Shown in pieces: positions 49,334 through 57,588 of a DNA stretch of 64,000 nucleotides. Under the pieces are notes generated by a model. The model had not been told where the DNA came from and did not search any database. It saw only the letters and a list, made by a program, of their open reading frames with translations. The translations under genes and the position numbers were made by a program. Source of the stretch: Camelimonas fluminis (GTDB taxonomy: Bacteria; Pseudomonadota; Alphaproteobacteria; Rhizobiales; Beijerinckiaceae); the NCBI RefSeq assembly GCF_014656355.1, contig NZ_BNCG01000010.1, positions 62,001-126,000 on the forward strand, in the 5' to 3' direction. Numbering within the stretch: the first letter of the stretch is position 1; every line of letters begins with the position of its first letter.

Positions 49334-51337
49334 TCAACGCCGTCCGCCGGTCTTCGCCGCCAGCGTCGCATCCCACCACCAGATGGTGGGGAACGCCGCC
49401 GCGCCATATTCCGGCATGGTCTGCGGATGACCGAAGCGGTTCCAGCGCGCCGTGCGCTGAAAATTGTAGGTCCACTGCGGCACGACATAATTGTGGTGCA
49501 GCAACGTCCGGTCGAGCGCCCGGGCGGCGGCGACCAGCTCCTCGCGCGTGGTGGCGTAGACCACCTTGCCGATCAGCGCATCGACGCCGGGATCGCTGAT
49601 GCCGGCGATGTTCATGGAGCCGGGGCGTTTGGCCGCTTCCGCCCCCCAGAAATTCCACTGCTCATTGCCCGGCGACAGGGACTGCGGCCACAGGAAGGTG
49701 ACGGCGTCATAATCGAAGGCGCGCAGGCGGTTCTGGTACTGGGTGGCGTCGACGACGCGGAGATTGACGGTCATGCCCAGACGCTTCAGGGCGTTCTGAT
49801 ACGGCAGGACGTAACGCTCGAACGAGGGATCAAAGCTGAGGAATTCGATGACGAAAGCCGTGCCGGTCCTGCTGTTGACCAGATTGCGCCCCTTCAGCTC
49901 CCAGCCGGCTTCGCCGAGCAGCCGGTGCGCCTCGCGCAAATTGGCCCGGAAAGCCTCCTGCGAACCGGCGACGGGGTTTTTATAGACCTCTGTGAAAACG
50001 CTGGCCGGCACCTTGTCGCGCACGCTTTCCAGAATCTGTTTTTCCAGGCCTTCCGGCAGGCCGGATGAAGCCAGCTCGGTGCCGGAGAAATAGGAATCAA
50101 TGCGCTTGTACTGGCCAAAAAACAGGGTGCGATTCACTTCCTCGAAATCGAAGGCGTAATTCAGCGCGCGGCGCACCCGCTCATCCTGAAACTGCGGCCG
50201 GCGCATATTGAAAACGAACGCCTGCATGACGCCGCTGCTGCGTTGGGGAAACTCCTCCAGTATGACCCTTTTCTCGCGCACGGCCGGGAAGTCGTAACCT
50301 GTGGCCCAGTTCTTGGCGACATTCTCGGTGCGAAAATCGAACTGATCAGCCTTGAACGCCTCGAACAACACGGTGATGTCGCGGTAATAGTCGACGCGCA
50401 CCACATCGAAATTATGCATGCCGACGCGGACAGGCAGCTTCTCGCCCCAATAATCCTTCACCCGCTCGTATTCGCACCAGCGGCCGGCGTCGAAGGCCTT
50501 GATGCGATAGGGCCCGGAGCCCATTGGCGGCTCCAGCGTGGTCGCGGTGATGTCGCGCTTGCGGCCGCTGGCGTCAGTCCCTTCCCACCAGTGCTTCGGC
50601 AGCACCGGCAACTGGCCAACGATCTGCGGCAGCTCCCGGTTGCCCTTTGCCGCGAAACGGAAAGTCGCCTCACGCGGGCCCGTTTTTTCCACGGCGCTCA
50701 CATCGCGCCAGTAGGCGGCGTATTGCGGACTCAGCTTCTTCAGGCTTTCAAAGCTGAAAATGACGTCCTCGACGGTGACCGGCCGCCCGTCATGCCAGCG
50801 CGCCTCAGGACGCAGGCGATAGCTGGCCCAGGAATAATCCTCCGGGTAGCGCGCCGCGGCGGCGATCACGCCGTATTCGGTGTTCACCTCATCCAGCGAG
50901 GCTTCCATCAGCTGGTCGTAAATCAGGGTGAGCCGGCTCTCCACCTCGCCCTTTACGCCCGCCACGGCCACGTTGAAGCTGTCAAAACCGCCCTGGGACC
51001 CGAAGCGGACAACGCCAGCTTTCGGAGCCGCCGGATTGACGTAGTCAAAATGCTTGAAATCCGCGCCGTATTTCGGCTGCCCCATCAGCGAGAGCGCGTG
51101 GCGCCACGGCGGCCTGTCAGCGGCGGACAGCCTCGCCTCTGCCAGCGCCCCGTCTTGCGGCTTTTGCGCGGCGTGCGCCGCGCCGGCGCGCCAGAACCCG
51201 GCGGCCAGCGCCGCCGAAGCCACGCCGAACAGGGCGGCGCGCCGGGTAACCGGCGCCCAGGCTGACACCGTTTCCGGAGACGCGGGCGGCGCGGACTGCA
51301 GGGCTTCTGGCTTCCTGGCGGGCTTGGATTCGGGCAC
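49334..51337 (-). CDS. yejA: Oligopeptide/microcin C ABC transporter substrate-binding protein YejA
   Basis: A 667-residue family 5 binding protein. A twin-arginine-type leader is present (TRRAALFGVASAALAAGF, about 31-48, AxA site at HAAQ). The SBP5 core has KYGADFKHFDYVNPAAPKAG, LIYDQLMEASLDEV, YRLRPEARWHDGRPVTVEDV and AGISDPGVDALI. Start is GTG with GGAG 7 nt upstream. It is the first gene of yejABEF. Confidence 0.93.
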   Translation of the reverse strand: MPESKPARKPEALQSAPPASPETVSAWAPVTRRAALFGVASAALAAGFWRAGAAHAAQKPQDGALAEARLSAADRPPWRHALSLMGQPKYGADFKHFDYVNPAAPKAGVVRFGSQGGFDSFNVAVAGVKGEVESRLTLIYDQLMEASLDEVNTEYGVIAAAARYPEDYSWASYRLRPEARWHDGRPVTVEDVIFSFESLKKLSPQYAAYWRDVSAVEKTGPREATFRFAAKGNRELPQIVGQLPVLPKHWWEGTDASGRKRDITATTLEPPMGSGPYRIKAFDAGRWCEYERVKDYWGEKLPVRVGMHNFDVVRVDYYRDITVLFEAFKADQFDFRTENVAKNWATGYDFPAVREKRVILEEFPQRSSGVMQAFVFNMRRPQFQDERVRRALNYAFDFEEVNRTLFFGQYKRIDSYFSGTELASSGLPEGLEKQILESVRDKVPASVFTEVYKNPVAGSQEAFRANLREAHRLLGEAGWELKGRNLVNSRTGTAFVIEFLSFDPSFERYVLPYQNALKRLGMTVNLRVVDATQYQNRLRAFDYDAVTFLWPQSLSPGNEQWNFWGAEAAKRPGSMNIAGISDPGVDALIGKVVYATTREELVAAARALDRTLLHHNYVVPQWTYNFQRTARWNRFGHPQTMPEYGAAAFPTIWWWDATLAAKTGGRR

Positions 51338-51550
51338 AGGTTTCTCCGGCGTTGGCGGCGCAGACTTGTCGTGACGTCAAGCAGCGACGTGAACAGGCGG
51401 CGCCGGACAACGTTTCAGGCGTAAGGCCAGCAGAATCGGCGCTATTACCCAAAAAGATTTTAATACCCCAGCAACCGGTCCGGCAAACAGGCCCGCAAAA
51501 GTTGGCCGGAAAGCGACCTGCAACGCCCGCCGCGGCGCTGCGCACATGAA

Positions 51551-51572
51551 AAAGCCGGGCGCAAAGCCCGGC
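51551..51572 (-). terminator. Intrinsic terminator of cycM
   Basis: On the minus strand GCCGGGC, loop TTTGC, GCCCGGC, then TTTTTC. It lies 54 nt after the cycM stop. Confidence 0.85.
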
Positions 51573-51625
51573 TCGATCGTTTTCCGTCGGCGTGTTCGCC
51601 AGCGGCGGCCTGAAGCCGCGCCAGC

Positions 51626-52231
51626 TCAGTGCTTCGCCGGTTCCTTGGCGGGCTCCTTGGCGGGAGCCGCGCCGGCGGCCGGGGCTGCATCGGCCTTCGG
51701 CAGCGGCAACGGGCTGTCGGAAAGCGTATTCAGATAGGCAAGGATGTCGGCGCGCTCTTCTTCCTTGGTGACGCCGGCGAAATTCATCAGCGTGCCAGGC
51801 ACGGCCTTCTTCGGGTTGGTCAGGAATTCGCTGAGGTTGTCGAAGTTCCACGAACCGCCGTGATCCTTCATGCCCTTCGAATAGGCGAAGCCCTCATGAT
51901 GCGCCACCTGACGGCCGAGCACGCCATAAAGATCCGGACCAATCTTGTTGGGGCCGCCCTTCTCGAAGCTGTGGCAGGTCTTGCACTTGGCGATGGCCTT
52001 CTCGCCCTTGGCGGCGTCAGCCTTGGCCAGCAGCACCGGCAGCGGCGTCGCGGCCTTTGCCTCGGGCGCGGCGCCGCCGGCCGAAGCCTCGGCCGCCTGC
52101 GGCAGATCATACCCCGGGACCTTCGGCGCATGGTTCTCAAACAGTTTCTCGGTGACGATATTCAGCCCAAGCACGAACATGAGAGTGCCCAGAACCGCGC
52201 CGGCAATCTTGTTAAGCTCGAAGGAATCCAT
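51626..52231 (-). CDS. cycM: Membrane-anchored cytochrome c (CycM type)
   Basis: A 201-residue class I c-type cytochrome. An uncleaved N-terminal anchor (residues 8-27) carries an Ala/Pro linker and a heme domain with CKTCH at 83-87 and the axial Met about 149 (PGTLMNFAGV). The tail is a low-complexity Ala/Pro/Lys run (repeat of KEPA). In Rhizobiales this protein passes electrons from the bc1 complex to the aa3 oxidase. Divergent from kdsB. Confidence 0.93.
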   Translation of the reverse strand: MDSFELNKIAGAVLGTLMFVLGLNIVTEKLFENHAPKVPGYDLPQAAEASAGGAAPEAKAATPLPVLLAKADAAKGEKAIAKCKTCHSFEKGGPNKIGPDLYGVLGRQVAHHEGFAYSKGMKDHGGSWNFDNLSEFLTNPKKAVPGTLMNFAGVTKEEERADILAYLNTLSDSPLPLPKADAAPAAGAAPAKEPAKEPAKH

Positions 52232-52376
52232 AAACGGCGACTCCGCATGGCGTGATCTGGATAAGGACGGCGCCCCGCAGGCGGAGCTTTGGGGCGATGA
52301 TTAACCGCTTTGACGCGGCGAACGCAACTCGTATAGGTGAAACGCACTTTGCTACTTTTTGACGCCGTTCCAAACT

Positions 52377-53117
52377 ATGATCCAGCCTCTTGTTCTCATT
52401 CCCGCCCGAATGGCCTCCACGCGCCTTCCGGGAAAACCGCTCGCCGACGTCGCCGGCGCGCCGATGATCGTCCAGGTCATGCGCCGGGCGCAGGAGGCGA
52501 ATATCGGCCCCGTGGTCATCGCCACGGACACGGCGGAGATCGCTGAAGCCGTTGCAAAAGCTGGCGGAACGGCGGTGATGACCCGGGCTGACCATCCGTC
52601 TGGCTCAGACCGGATCCACGAGGCGTTGCAGGCGATCGACCCCGGGGGACGCCACGACGTGATCGTGAACGTGCAGGGCGATCTTCCCACAATCAATCCG
52701 GCGATTATCGCCGCGGCGCTGACGCCGCTGGCCGATCAGGCTGTGGATATCGCCACGCTCGCCGCAGTCATCACCCGCGCGGAAGAACGGACTGAGCCGT
52801 CCGTCGTGAAGGCGGTGGGGGCCGAAGTGGCCCCCGGACGGCTCCGGGCGCTGTATTTCACCCGGGCGACCGCGCCATGGGGCGACGGGCCGCTGCTGCA
52901 CCACATCGGCCTCTACGCCTGGCGGCGCAGCGCGCTGCAACGCTTCGTCGCCCTGCCGCCCTCGCCGCTGGAGCGGCGCGAGAACCTGGAGCAGTTGCGG
53001 GCGCTCGAGGCGGGCATGCGGATCGACGTCATTGTGGTTGACGACGTGCCCCTCGGCGTCGACACCCCCCACGACCTGGAGCGGGCGCGCGCCGCGCTGG
53101 GCGCCGCCCGCGAATAA
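52377..53117 (+). CDS. kdsB: 3-deoxy-manno-octulosonate cytidylyltransferase
   Basis: A 246-residue enzyme that activates Kdo as CMP-Kdo for lipid A/LPS core. It has [20 protein letters not shown] at the N-terminus, [48 protein letters not shown] and [17 protein letters not shown]. No Shine-Dalgarno is evident before the ATG. It lies 72 nt before pheA. Confidence 0.96.
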   Translation: MIQPLVLIPARMASTRLPGKPLADVAGAPMIVQVMRRAQEANIGPVVIATDTAEIAEAVAKAGGTAVMTRADHPSGSDRIHEALQAIDPGGRHDVIVNVQGDLPTINPAIIAAALTPLADQAVDIATLAAVITRAEERTEPSVVKAVGAEVAPGRLRALYFTRATAPWGDGPLLHHIGLYAWRRSALQRFVALPPSPLERRENLEQLRALEAGMRIDVIVVDDVPLGVDTPHDLERARAALGAARE

Positions 53118-53189
53118 CCAACCTCACCTGCACGCATCCGGCGCGGCTGTAGCGGACCGCCCCTGTTTACTGGATTTACTGGAGAGATC

Positions 53190-54125
53190 ATGACCGGCGC
53201 CACGTCAGGAGCGCACGACGCTCCGGCTTCCGACACCAATGTCGCCAACCCTGCTGGCGACTCGCGGCTGATTTCCTTCCAGGGCGAGCACGGCGCCAAT
53301 TCGCAGATCGCCAGCCGGGAAGTGTTTCCCGATCGCGACACCCTGCCCTGTCCGACCTTCGATGACGCCCTGAACGCAGTGAAGGACGGCGCGGCGGAGT
53401 TCGGCATGATTCCGATCGAGAACTCGATCGCCGGCCGCGTCGCCGACATTCACCACCTGCTGCCGCTCTCCGGCCTGCACATCATCGGCGAGCACTTCCT
53501 GCCGATCCGGTTTCAGCTGATGGGGCTGCCGGGCGCGAAGATCGACCAGCTCACCAGCGTCTATACCCATGTGCACGCCATCGGGCAGTGCCGGCGCATC
53601 ATTCGCCAGCTCGGGCTGAAGGCGGTGATCACCGGCGACACCGCCGGCGCGGCGCGCGAAGTGGCGGAATGGAACGACCCCAGTCGCGGCGCCCTCGCGC
53701 CACGACTGGCCGCGCAAGTCTATGGCCTGAACATCCTGGCCGAGGACGTGGAGGACGAGGCGCACAACACCACGCGCTTCATCATCCTGTCGCGCGAACC
53801 AAAATGGCCGAAAGCCGGCGAAGGCCCGACCGTCACCAGCTTTGTCTTCCGGGTGCGCAACCTGCCGGCGGCGCTGTACAAGGCGCTGGGCGGCTTCGCC
53901 ACCAACGGCGTCAACATGACCAAGCTGGAGAGCTACCAGCTCGAAGGCCAGTTCGCCGCCACCCAGTTCTATGCGGAAGTCGAGGGGCACCCCGATGAGC
54001 AGGGTCTTAAGAACGCCCTGGAGGAACTGGGCTTCTTCTCGCGCGAGCTGCGCATCCTTGGCGTTTATCCGGCCGCGTCCTACCGCGACGAATTGCGGGC
54101 CACCGCCGCCGGACAAGCCGCCTGA
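53190..54125 (+). CDS. pheA: Prephenate dehydratase
   Basis: A 311-residue monofunctional enzyme (no chorismate mutase domain) making phenylpyruvate. The catalytic domain begins ISFQGEHGANSQIASREVFP, has FGMIPIENSIAGRVADIHHL and the TTRF motif in HNTTRFIILSRE. The C-terminal ACT domain for Phe feedback has NGVNMTKLESYQLEGQFAAT, where the common ESRP is ESYQ, as in related alphaproteobacteria. GGAGAG precedes the ATG. A good terminator follows. Confidence 0.95.
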   Translation: MTGATSGAHDAPASDTNVANPAGDSRLISFQGEHGANSQIASREVFPDRDTLPCPTFDDALNAVKDGAAEFGMIPIENSIAGRVADIHHLLPLSGLHIIGEHFLPIRFQLMGLPGAKIDQLTSVYTHVHAIGQCRRIIRQLGLKAVITGDTAGAAREVAEWNDPSRGALAPRLAAQVYGLNILAEDVEDEAHNTTRFIILSREPKWPKAGEGPTVTSFVFRVRNLPAALYKALGGFATNGVNMTKLESYQLEGQFAATQFYAEVEGHPDEQGLKNALEELGFFSRELRILGVYPAASYRDELRATAAGQAA

Positions 54126-54176
54126 CGGGCGCGACGGCCAGCCGTCATACCCCTGACATGCACATGGCGCAGACAG

Positions 54177-54207
54177 CCCGCGAGCCGCAGGGGTTCGCGG
54201 GTTTTTT
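54177..54207 (+). terminator. Intrinsic terminator of the kdsB-pheA unit
   Basis: CCCGCGAGCC / GGTTCGCGGG stem (one G-U pair) with a 5-nt loop, then TTTTTT. Confidence 0.92.
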
Positions 54208-54647
54208 GCGTCTCGCCGGTCGCAAGGCCTCTGTCCAGGCGGCGTCCCGCTCCACGCCAGAAATGACCATTCCGGCGGATTGAACCAAAACCCCGGGGGG
54301 GTCTCATCGGGTTTTGGCGAAACCCGTTCAGCGCATGGCGTTCTTACAGGGAGGCGTTTCCCGCAAGGAAACGCGTCACGCGGGTTGAGCCTCGCGGATC
54401 GCGGCTGCGCCTGCATCTTCGCGATCTGATATAACAGTCTGGGCGTGTAAAACACGCAATCGCCCTGTTTCCGCCCAAGACCGTCGTTTTGTCGCCGTTG
54501 TCAGCGGGCAAGTTGCTGCAAGTGAAAGACGCCCGGCAAAGGCCGGACCGTTGCTTTCAGCCATATCGCCAATGTCCGTCACGCCAGGCGTCGCGCCAGG
54601 CTGGAGGATCGCCACGACAACAGACGCATCAGGGAAAGGAGCACGCC
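54208..54647. other. 440-nt gap with several hairpins, no clear gene
   Basis: Inverted repeats: CGGGTTT-n5-AAACCCG (54308-54326), GCGTTTCC-n5-GGAAACGC (54354-54374) and GCGTGT-AAA-ACACGC (54443-54457). GATATAAC near 54427 could be a -10 element. The spacing of stable stems could fit a small RNA, but no family was recognised. Confidence 0.45.
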
Positions 54648-55283
54648 ATGCGCGTTCATTACCGGCCCGCCATCGCGACCGACATTTCCGGCATCGCCAC
54701 GGCGCACGCCGCCGCGCATCGCGAAACCTGGCGTGGTCTTGTCGAAAACCGCGACCTGCGCCCGGGTTCGCCTGAAGACTATCTCGCCCGCTGGACGCAG
54801 CGGCTGTCGGACATCACCGTCAGCGTGTTCGTGGCGGAATCGGACGGGCAGATCATTGGGGCCGGCGCCTGCGCCGCGATTGACGGCGAGGGCGTCATTC
54901 TCGACATCCTGGTGCTGAAGCCGATGCAGTGCCGCGGCGTCGGAACCCGGCTGATGGGTCTGATGGCCTGCGACCTGAAGGCCCGTGGCCACGACAGCGT
55001 CAGCCTGTGGGCGCCGGAGCGCAATGTGGTCGCCATCGTGTTCTTCCGCGCCATTGGCGGCGACATCATCGACGCCGCTCCGGCCCGGGGTTGCAAGGGC
55101 CTCCCGGCGCTGCGCCTGCGCTGGGAGAGCCTCGACGATCTGGCCTTCTGGAACGGCAGCGTCAGCCCGTCTCACCGCGCACAAACGCGGCGAGCACGTG
55201 GTGAGCGATCGCCATCGGCGGCGGAGCGAACAGCCTGCCCGGATGCCGTCCGGCCAGCATCAGCCGCGCTTCGTCGCGACTGA
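54648..55283 (+). CDS. GNAT family N-acetyltransferase
   Basis: A 211-residue acetyltransferase. The acetyl-CoA site shows VFVAESDGQIIGAGA, GVILDILVLKPMQCRGVGTR and LMGLMACDLKARGHDSVSLW. Substrate unknown. AAAGGAG lies 7 nt before the ATG. The GNAT fold is complete by about residue 175; the last 40 residues (basic, Arg/Ala-rich) lie inside the convergent nudC gene, a 122-nt tail-to-tail overlap, so that part may be a result of a lost upstream stop codon. Confidence 0.88.
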   Translation: MRVHYRPAIATDISGIATAHAAAHRETWRGLVENRDLRPGSPEDYLARWTQRLSDITVSVFVAESDGQIIGAGACAAIDGEGVILDILVLKPMQCRGVGTRLMGLMACDLKARGHDSVSLWAPERNVVAIVFFRAIGGDIIDAAPARGCKGLPALRLRWESLDDLAFWNGSVSPSHRAQTRRARGERSPSAAERTACPDAVRPASAALRRD

Positions 55284-56133
55284 ACCAGCGGGCGTCATCG
55301 AGCTCGGTCCGGTCAACGACGATGTCGGCCGACAGGGCGTCGCCGACGCAACCAATCATCAGCGAGCCGGGGAACGGCCACGGCTGCGAGGCGAGATAAC
55401 GCACCGCGCCCAAGGGCACCCCCGCCTCTTCCATGATCTCGCGGCGCACCGCGTCCTCAATGGTTTCCCCCGGCTCGACGAAACCGGCGAGGCAGGAATA
55501 CATGCCGCGCGGGAATTGCGGCTGCCGGCCCATCAGACATTCATCGCCACGCACGGCGAGCATGATGACCACCGGGTCGGTGCGGGGAAAATGCTGCGCG
55601 TTGCAGGCGTCGCAGTCACGGCGCCAGCCGCTCGACACCATGCGGCTCGGCGCGCCGCAGTTGGAGCAGAAGCGGTGACGCTGGTGCCAGTAGGCCAGGC
55701 CCTTGGCCTCGCCCAACACGCCCATTTCCTCCGGCGGCAGGGCGCCCTGCATGGCCATGGCGCGCAGGTCGGCCACCACCAGATCGCTGTAGCCCTGCAG
55801 TTTCTCGCCGAACTCCTGGGGATGAATGGCGAGGAACACGGGCCGCTCATTCAGTGTGCCGAGAAACGGCAGCTCGCGCGGCTCGCCAAGGCGGAACACC
55901 TCATCCAGAGAAAACCACGGGTCGGGCCGGCCCCCGGGGCCACTTTTGATCAGCGGCCGGTCACCGACAATGATGCAGGCGATGGCGTCCTGGGAGGCGC
56001 GGAAACTGGCCATGCGGGCGTCGTCATCGCGGCGCTCGGAGTGGCGCACCAGCGGATTGGTTGCATAGCCCACCTGGGCTGACAGTTCCGGCCGCAACGC
56101 GCCTTCACGCCGGTTATCTATATCGGTCGCCAT
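55162..56133 (-). CDS. nudC: NAD(H) diphosphatase NudC
   Basis: A 323-residue Nudix hydrolase that cleaves NADH and removes NAD caps from RNA. The zinc ribbon has C156, C159, C174 and C177; the Nudix box is GFVEPGETIEDAVRREIMEE-AG (218-238); the NudC-specific SQPWPFPGSLM is at 249-259. GGGAGA precedes the ATG. The 3' end overlaps the GNAT gene. Confidence 0.95.
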   Translation of the reverse strand: MATDIDNRREGALRPELSAQVGYATNPLVRHSERRDDDARMASFRASQDAIACIIVGDRPLIKSGPGGRPDPWFSLDEVFRLGEPRELPFLGTLNERPVFLAIHPQEFGEKLQGYSDLVVADLRAMAMQGALPPEEMGVLGEAKGLAYWHQRHRFCSNCGAPSRMVSSGWRRDCDACNAQHFPRTDPVVIMLAVRGDECLMGRQPQFPRGMYSCLAGFVEPGETIEDAVRREIMEEAGVPLGAVRYLASQPWPFPGSLMIGCVGDALSADIVVDRTELDDARWFSRDEARLMLAGRHPGRLFAPPPMAIAHHVLAAFVRGETG

Positions 56134-56224
56134 GGAGTCTCCCGGACATTTCCATTCAATTTTTTCCCGGCTTCAGAGCAAACGCCGCCCGGACGGCCAG
56201 AGTTTGCCCGGCAAGAAGCCGTTA

Positions 56225-56336
56225 GAACATTTTCCAGCGAAATGGACGCCACTTCGCATGAGGAAAAAATACCCCGCTCCGAAGAGACGGAGCCAAATCC
56301 GGTTCAGGATGAACGGATCTGGCTCCAGCGTATGCC
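56225..56336 (-). repeat. Dispersed palindromic repeat family 2, copy 7 (long form)
   Basis: GAACATTTTCCAGCGAAATGG, CGCCACTTCGCATGAGGAAAA, then GGTTCAGGATGAACGGATC and TGGCTCCAG. It is the reverse orientation of the copy at 7398, and occupies the nudC-HIT gap. Confidence 0.7.
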
Positions 56337-56390
56337 GCCCGCGCCGCGCCGCAAGAGGCTGGCGCGCGGATCGCTGGTGCGGAAAACGCA

Positions 56391-56843
56391 TCAATCCGGC
56401 AGGCCCAGCGCCATGCGCCAGCGGTCGCAGGCCTGCGCCAGGGCCTCTTTCCCGTAGGGCGCGATCAGACCGGCGCCCCAAACCGGGCCGGGCCAGGCCG
56501 CGTCGCCTTCCTGGCGGGCGATGACGTGGACGTGCAGTTGCCGCACCATGTTGCCCAGCGCCGCCACATTGAGTTTGAACGGCGTTGCATGACGGCGGAC
56601 CTGCTCGCAGACAAAGCGCATTTCAGCTGCGAGGGCGGCGTAGGCGTCGGGATCGAGATCGACCAGCTCCGACACGCCGGCGCGACGTGGAACCAGAATC
56701 AGCCAGTCGTAGCGGCTGTCGTCCATCAACAGCACGCGTGACAGCGGCAGGTCGCCGACGATCCCGCAATCGGCCGCGAGACGTGAATCAAGCTGGAACC
56801 CAGCTTCAAGCGCGCTGGTGAAGCCTGTCGCGTCGTCATGCAT
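56391..56843 (-). CDS. HIT domain protein
   Basis: A 150-residue histidine-triad protein, presumably a nucleotidyl hydrolase or transferase. The triad motif reads QLHVHVIARQ: H104 and the nucleophile-position H106 are kept, while the third His is Ile108, a known variant in this subfamily. Start ATG 56843 has GGGGAGA upstream; longer in-frame starts run into non-conserved sequence. Same strand as nudC, upstream of it by 257 nt. Confidence 0.88.
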   Translation of the reverse strand: MHDDATGFTSALEAGFQLDSRLAADCGIVGDLPLSRVLLMDDSRYDWLILVPRRAGVSELVDLDPDAYAALAAEMRFVCEQVRRHATPFKLNVAALGNMVRQLHVHVIARQEGDAAWPGPVWGAGLIAPYGKEALAQACDRWRMALGLPD

Positions 56844-57110
56844 GGGACGTCTCCCCTGGCTGATTGTCTGCCTCCAGAGCAAAATCCGCTCGGGCTTTCG
56901 CTCCATCCTTTTGCGTTGCCGCGCCTCCCGCGCGCGGCGGGGCGTCCACGTTAAGCGGAATGCGCTTCTGTGGTTATCCGGCGCCCGGGCGGACGATGCA
57001 AACGGCGATGACTGCAAACGCTGGCGCAGGCTGGCCGCATCATCCGGGGATGATTGCCGCATCCCCGCAGGCGGCTCTTGCATGTGGCGCGGCTTTGCAC
57101 GATATACGCG

Positions 57111-57210
57111 GCGGGAGGTTGGCGTTGGACGTTCCACTCGCCAACCGGGTCAGGTCCGGAAGGAAGCAGCCCTAACGAGCATCGGGCGGGTCTCCGTTCA
57201 GCCTCCCACC
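57111..57210 (+). ncRNA. ffs: Signal recognition particle 4.5S RNA
   Basis: The invariant domain IV signature GGTCAGGTCCGGAAGGAAGC (57138-57158 region) is followed by AGCCCTAACGAG. The ends pair: GCGGGAGGTT at the 5' side with AGCCTCCCACC at the 3' side. It forms the SRP with Ffh. Its position upstream of dnaX-ybaB-recR is as in other alphaproteobacteria. Boundaries are approximate. Confidence 0.92.
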
Positions 57211-57588
57211 CTGCCATCGCGGCAGGCGGCGCCAGCATGTTGCGGGCCAACAGCGCGCCAACCGTCCCGGCGTGGCCGGGATCGCCGGCCTCCCCCGCCG
57301 GGCTTGCAATTCAGACTTCTCGCACAATCTGATGATCACCAGTCCGGGCCATGCCAGCTGACGCGGCGTTGGCCGGCGCCCTGCGCCGCCATACGAAAAA
57401 GCTGCGTGGCGGGCTGGCGGCGGCCACAGGCGACGATGGTTCGCATCCGCCCCGCCTTTCGTGATAGCAAGGACTTGATAGCAAAGACCTGCGCGGCGAC
57501 ATCCGCCCTGTCCCGGCCCGTGGCTTGCCGCAGCGCCAGCTGGATAACGCCGGACAGCCGCGCAGTTTGAGGACAACCACAGGCGCCC
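57211..57588. other. 378-nt gap between ffs and dnaX
   Basis: A short CCTGCC-n5-GGCAGG hairpin lies right after ffs (57210-57226) and may end or trim the RNA. Nothing else recognisable; dnaX promoter presumably lies here. Confidence 0.45.
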
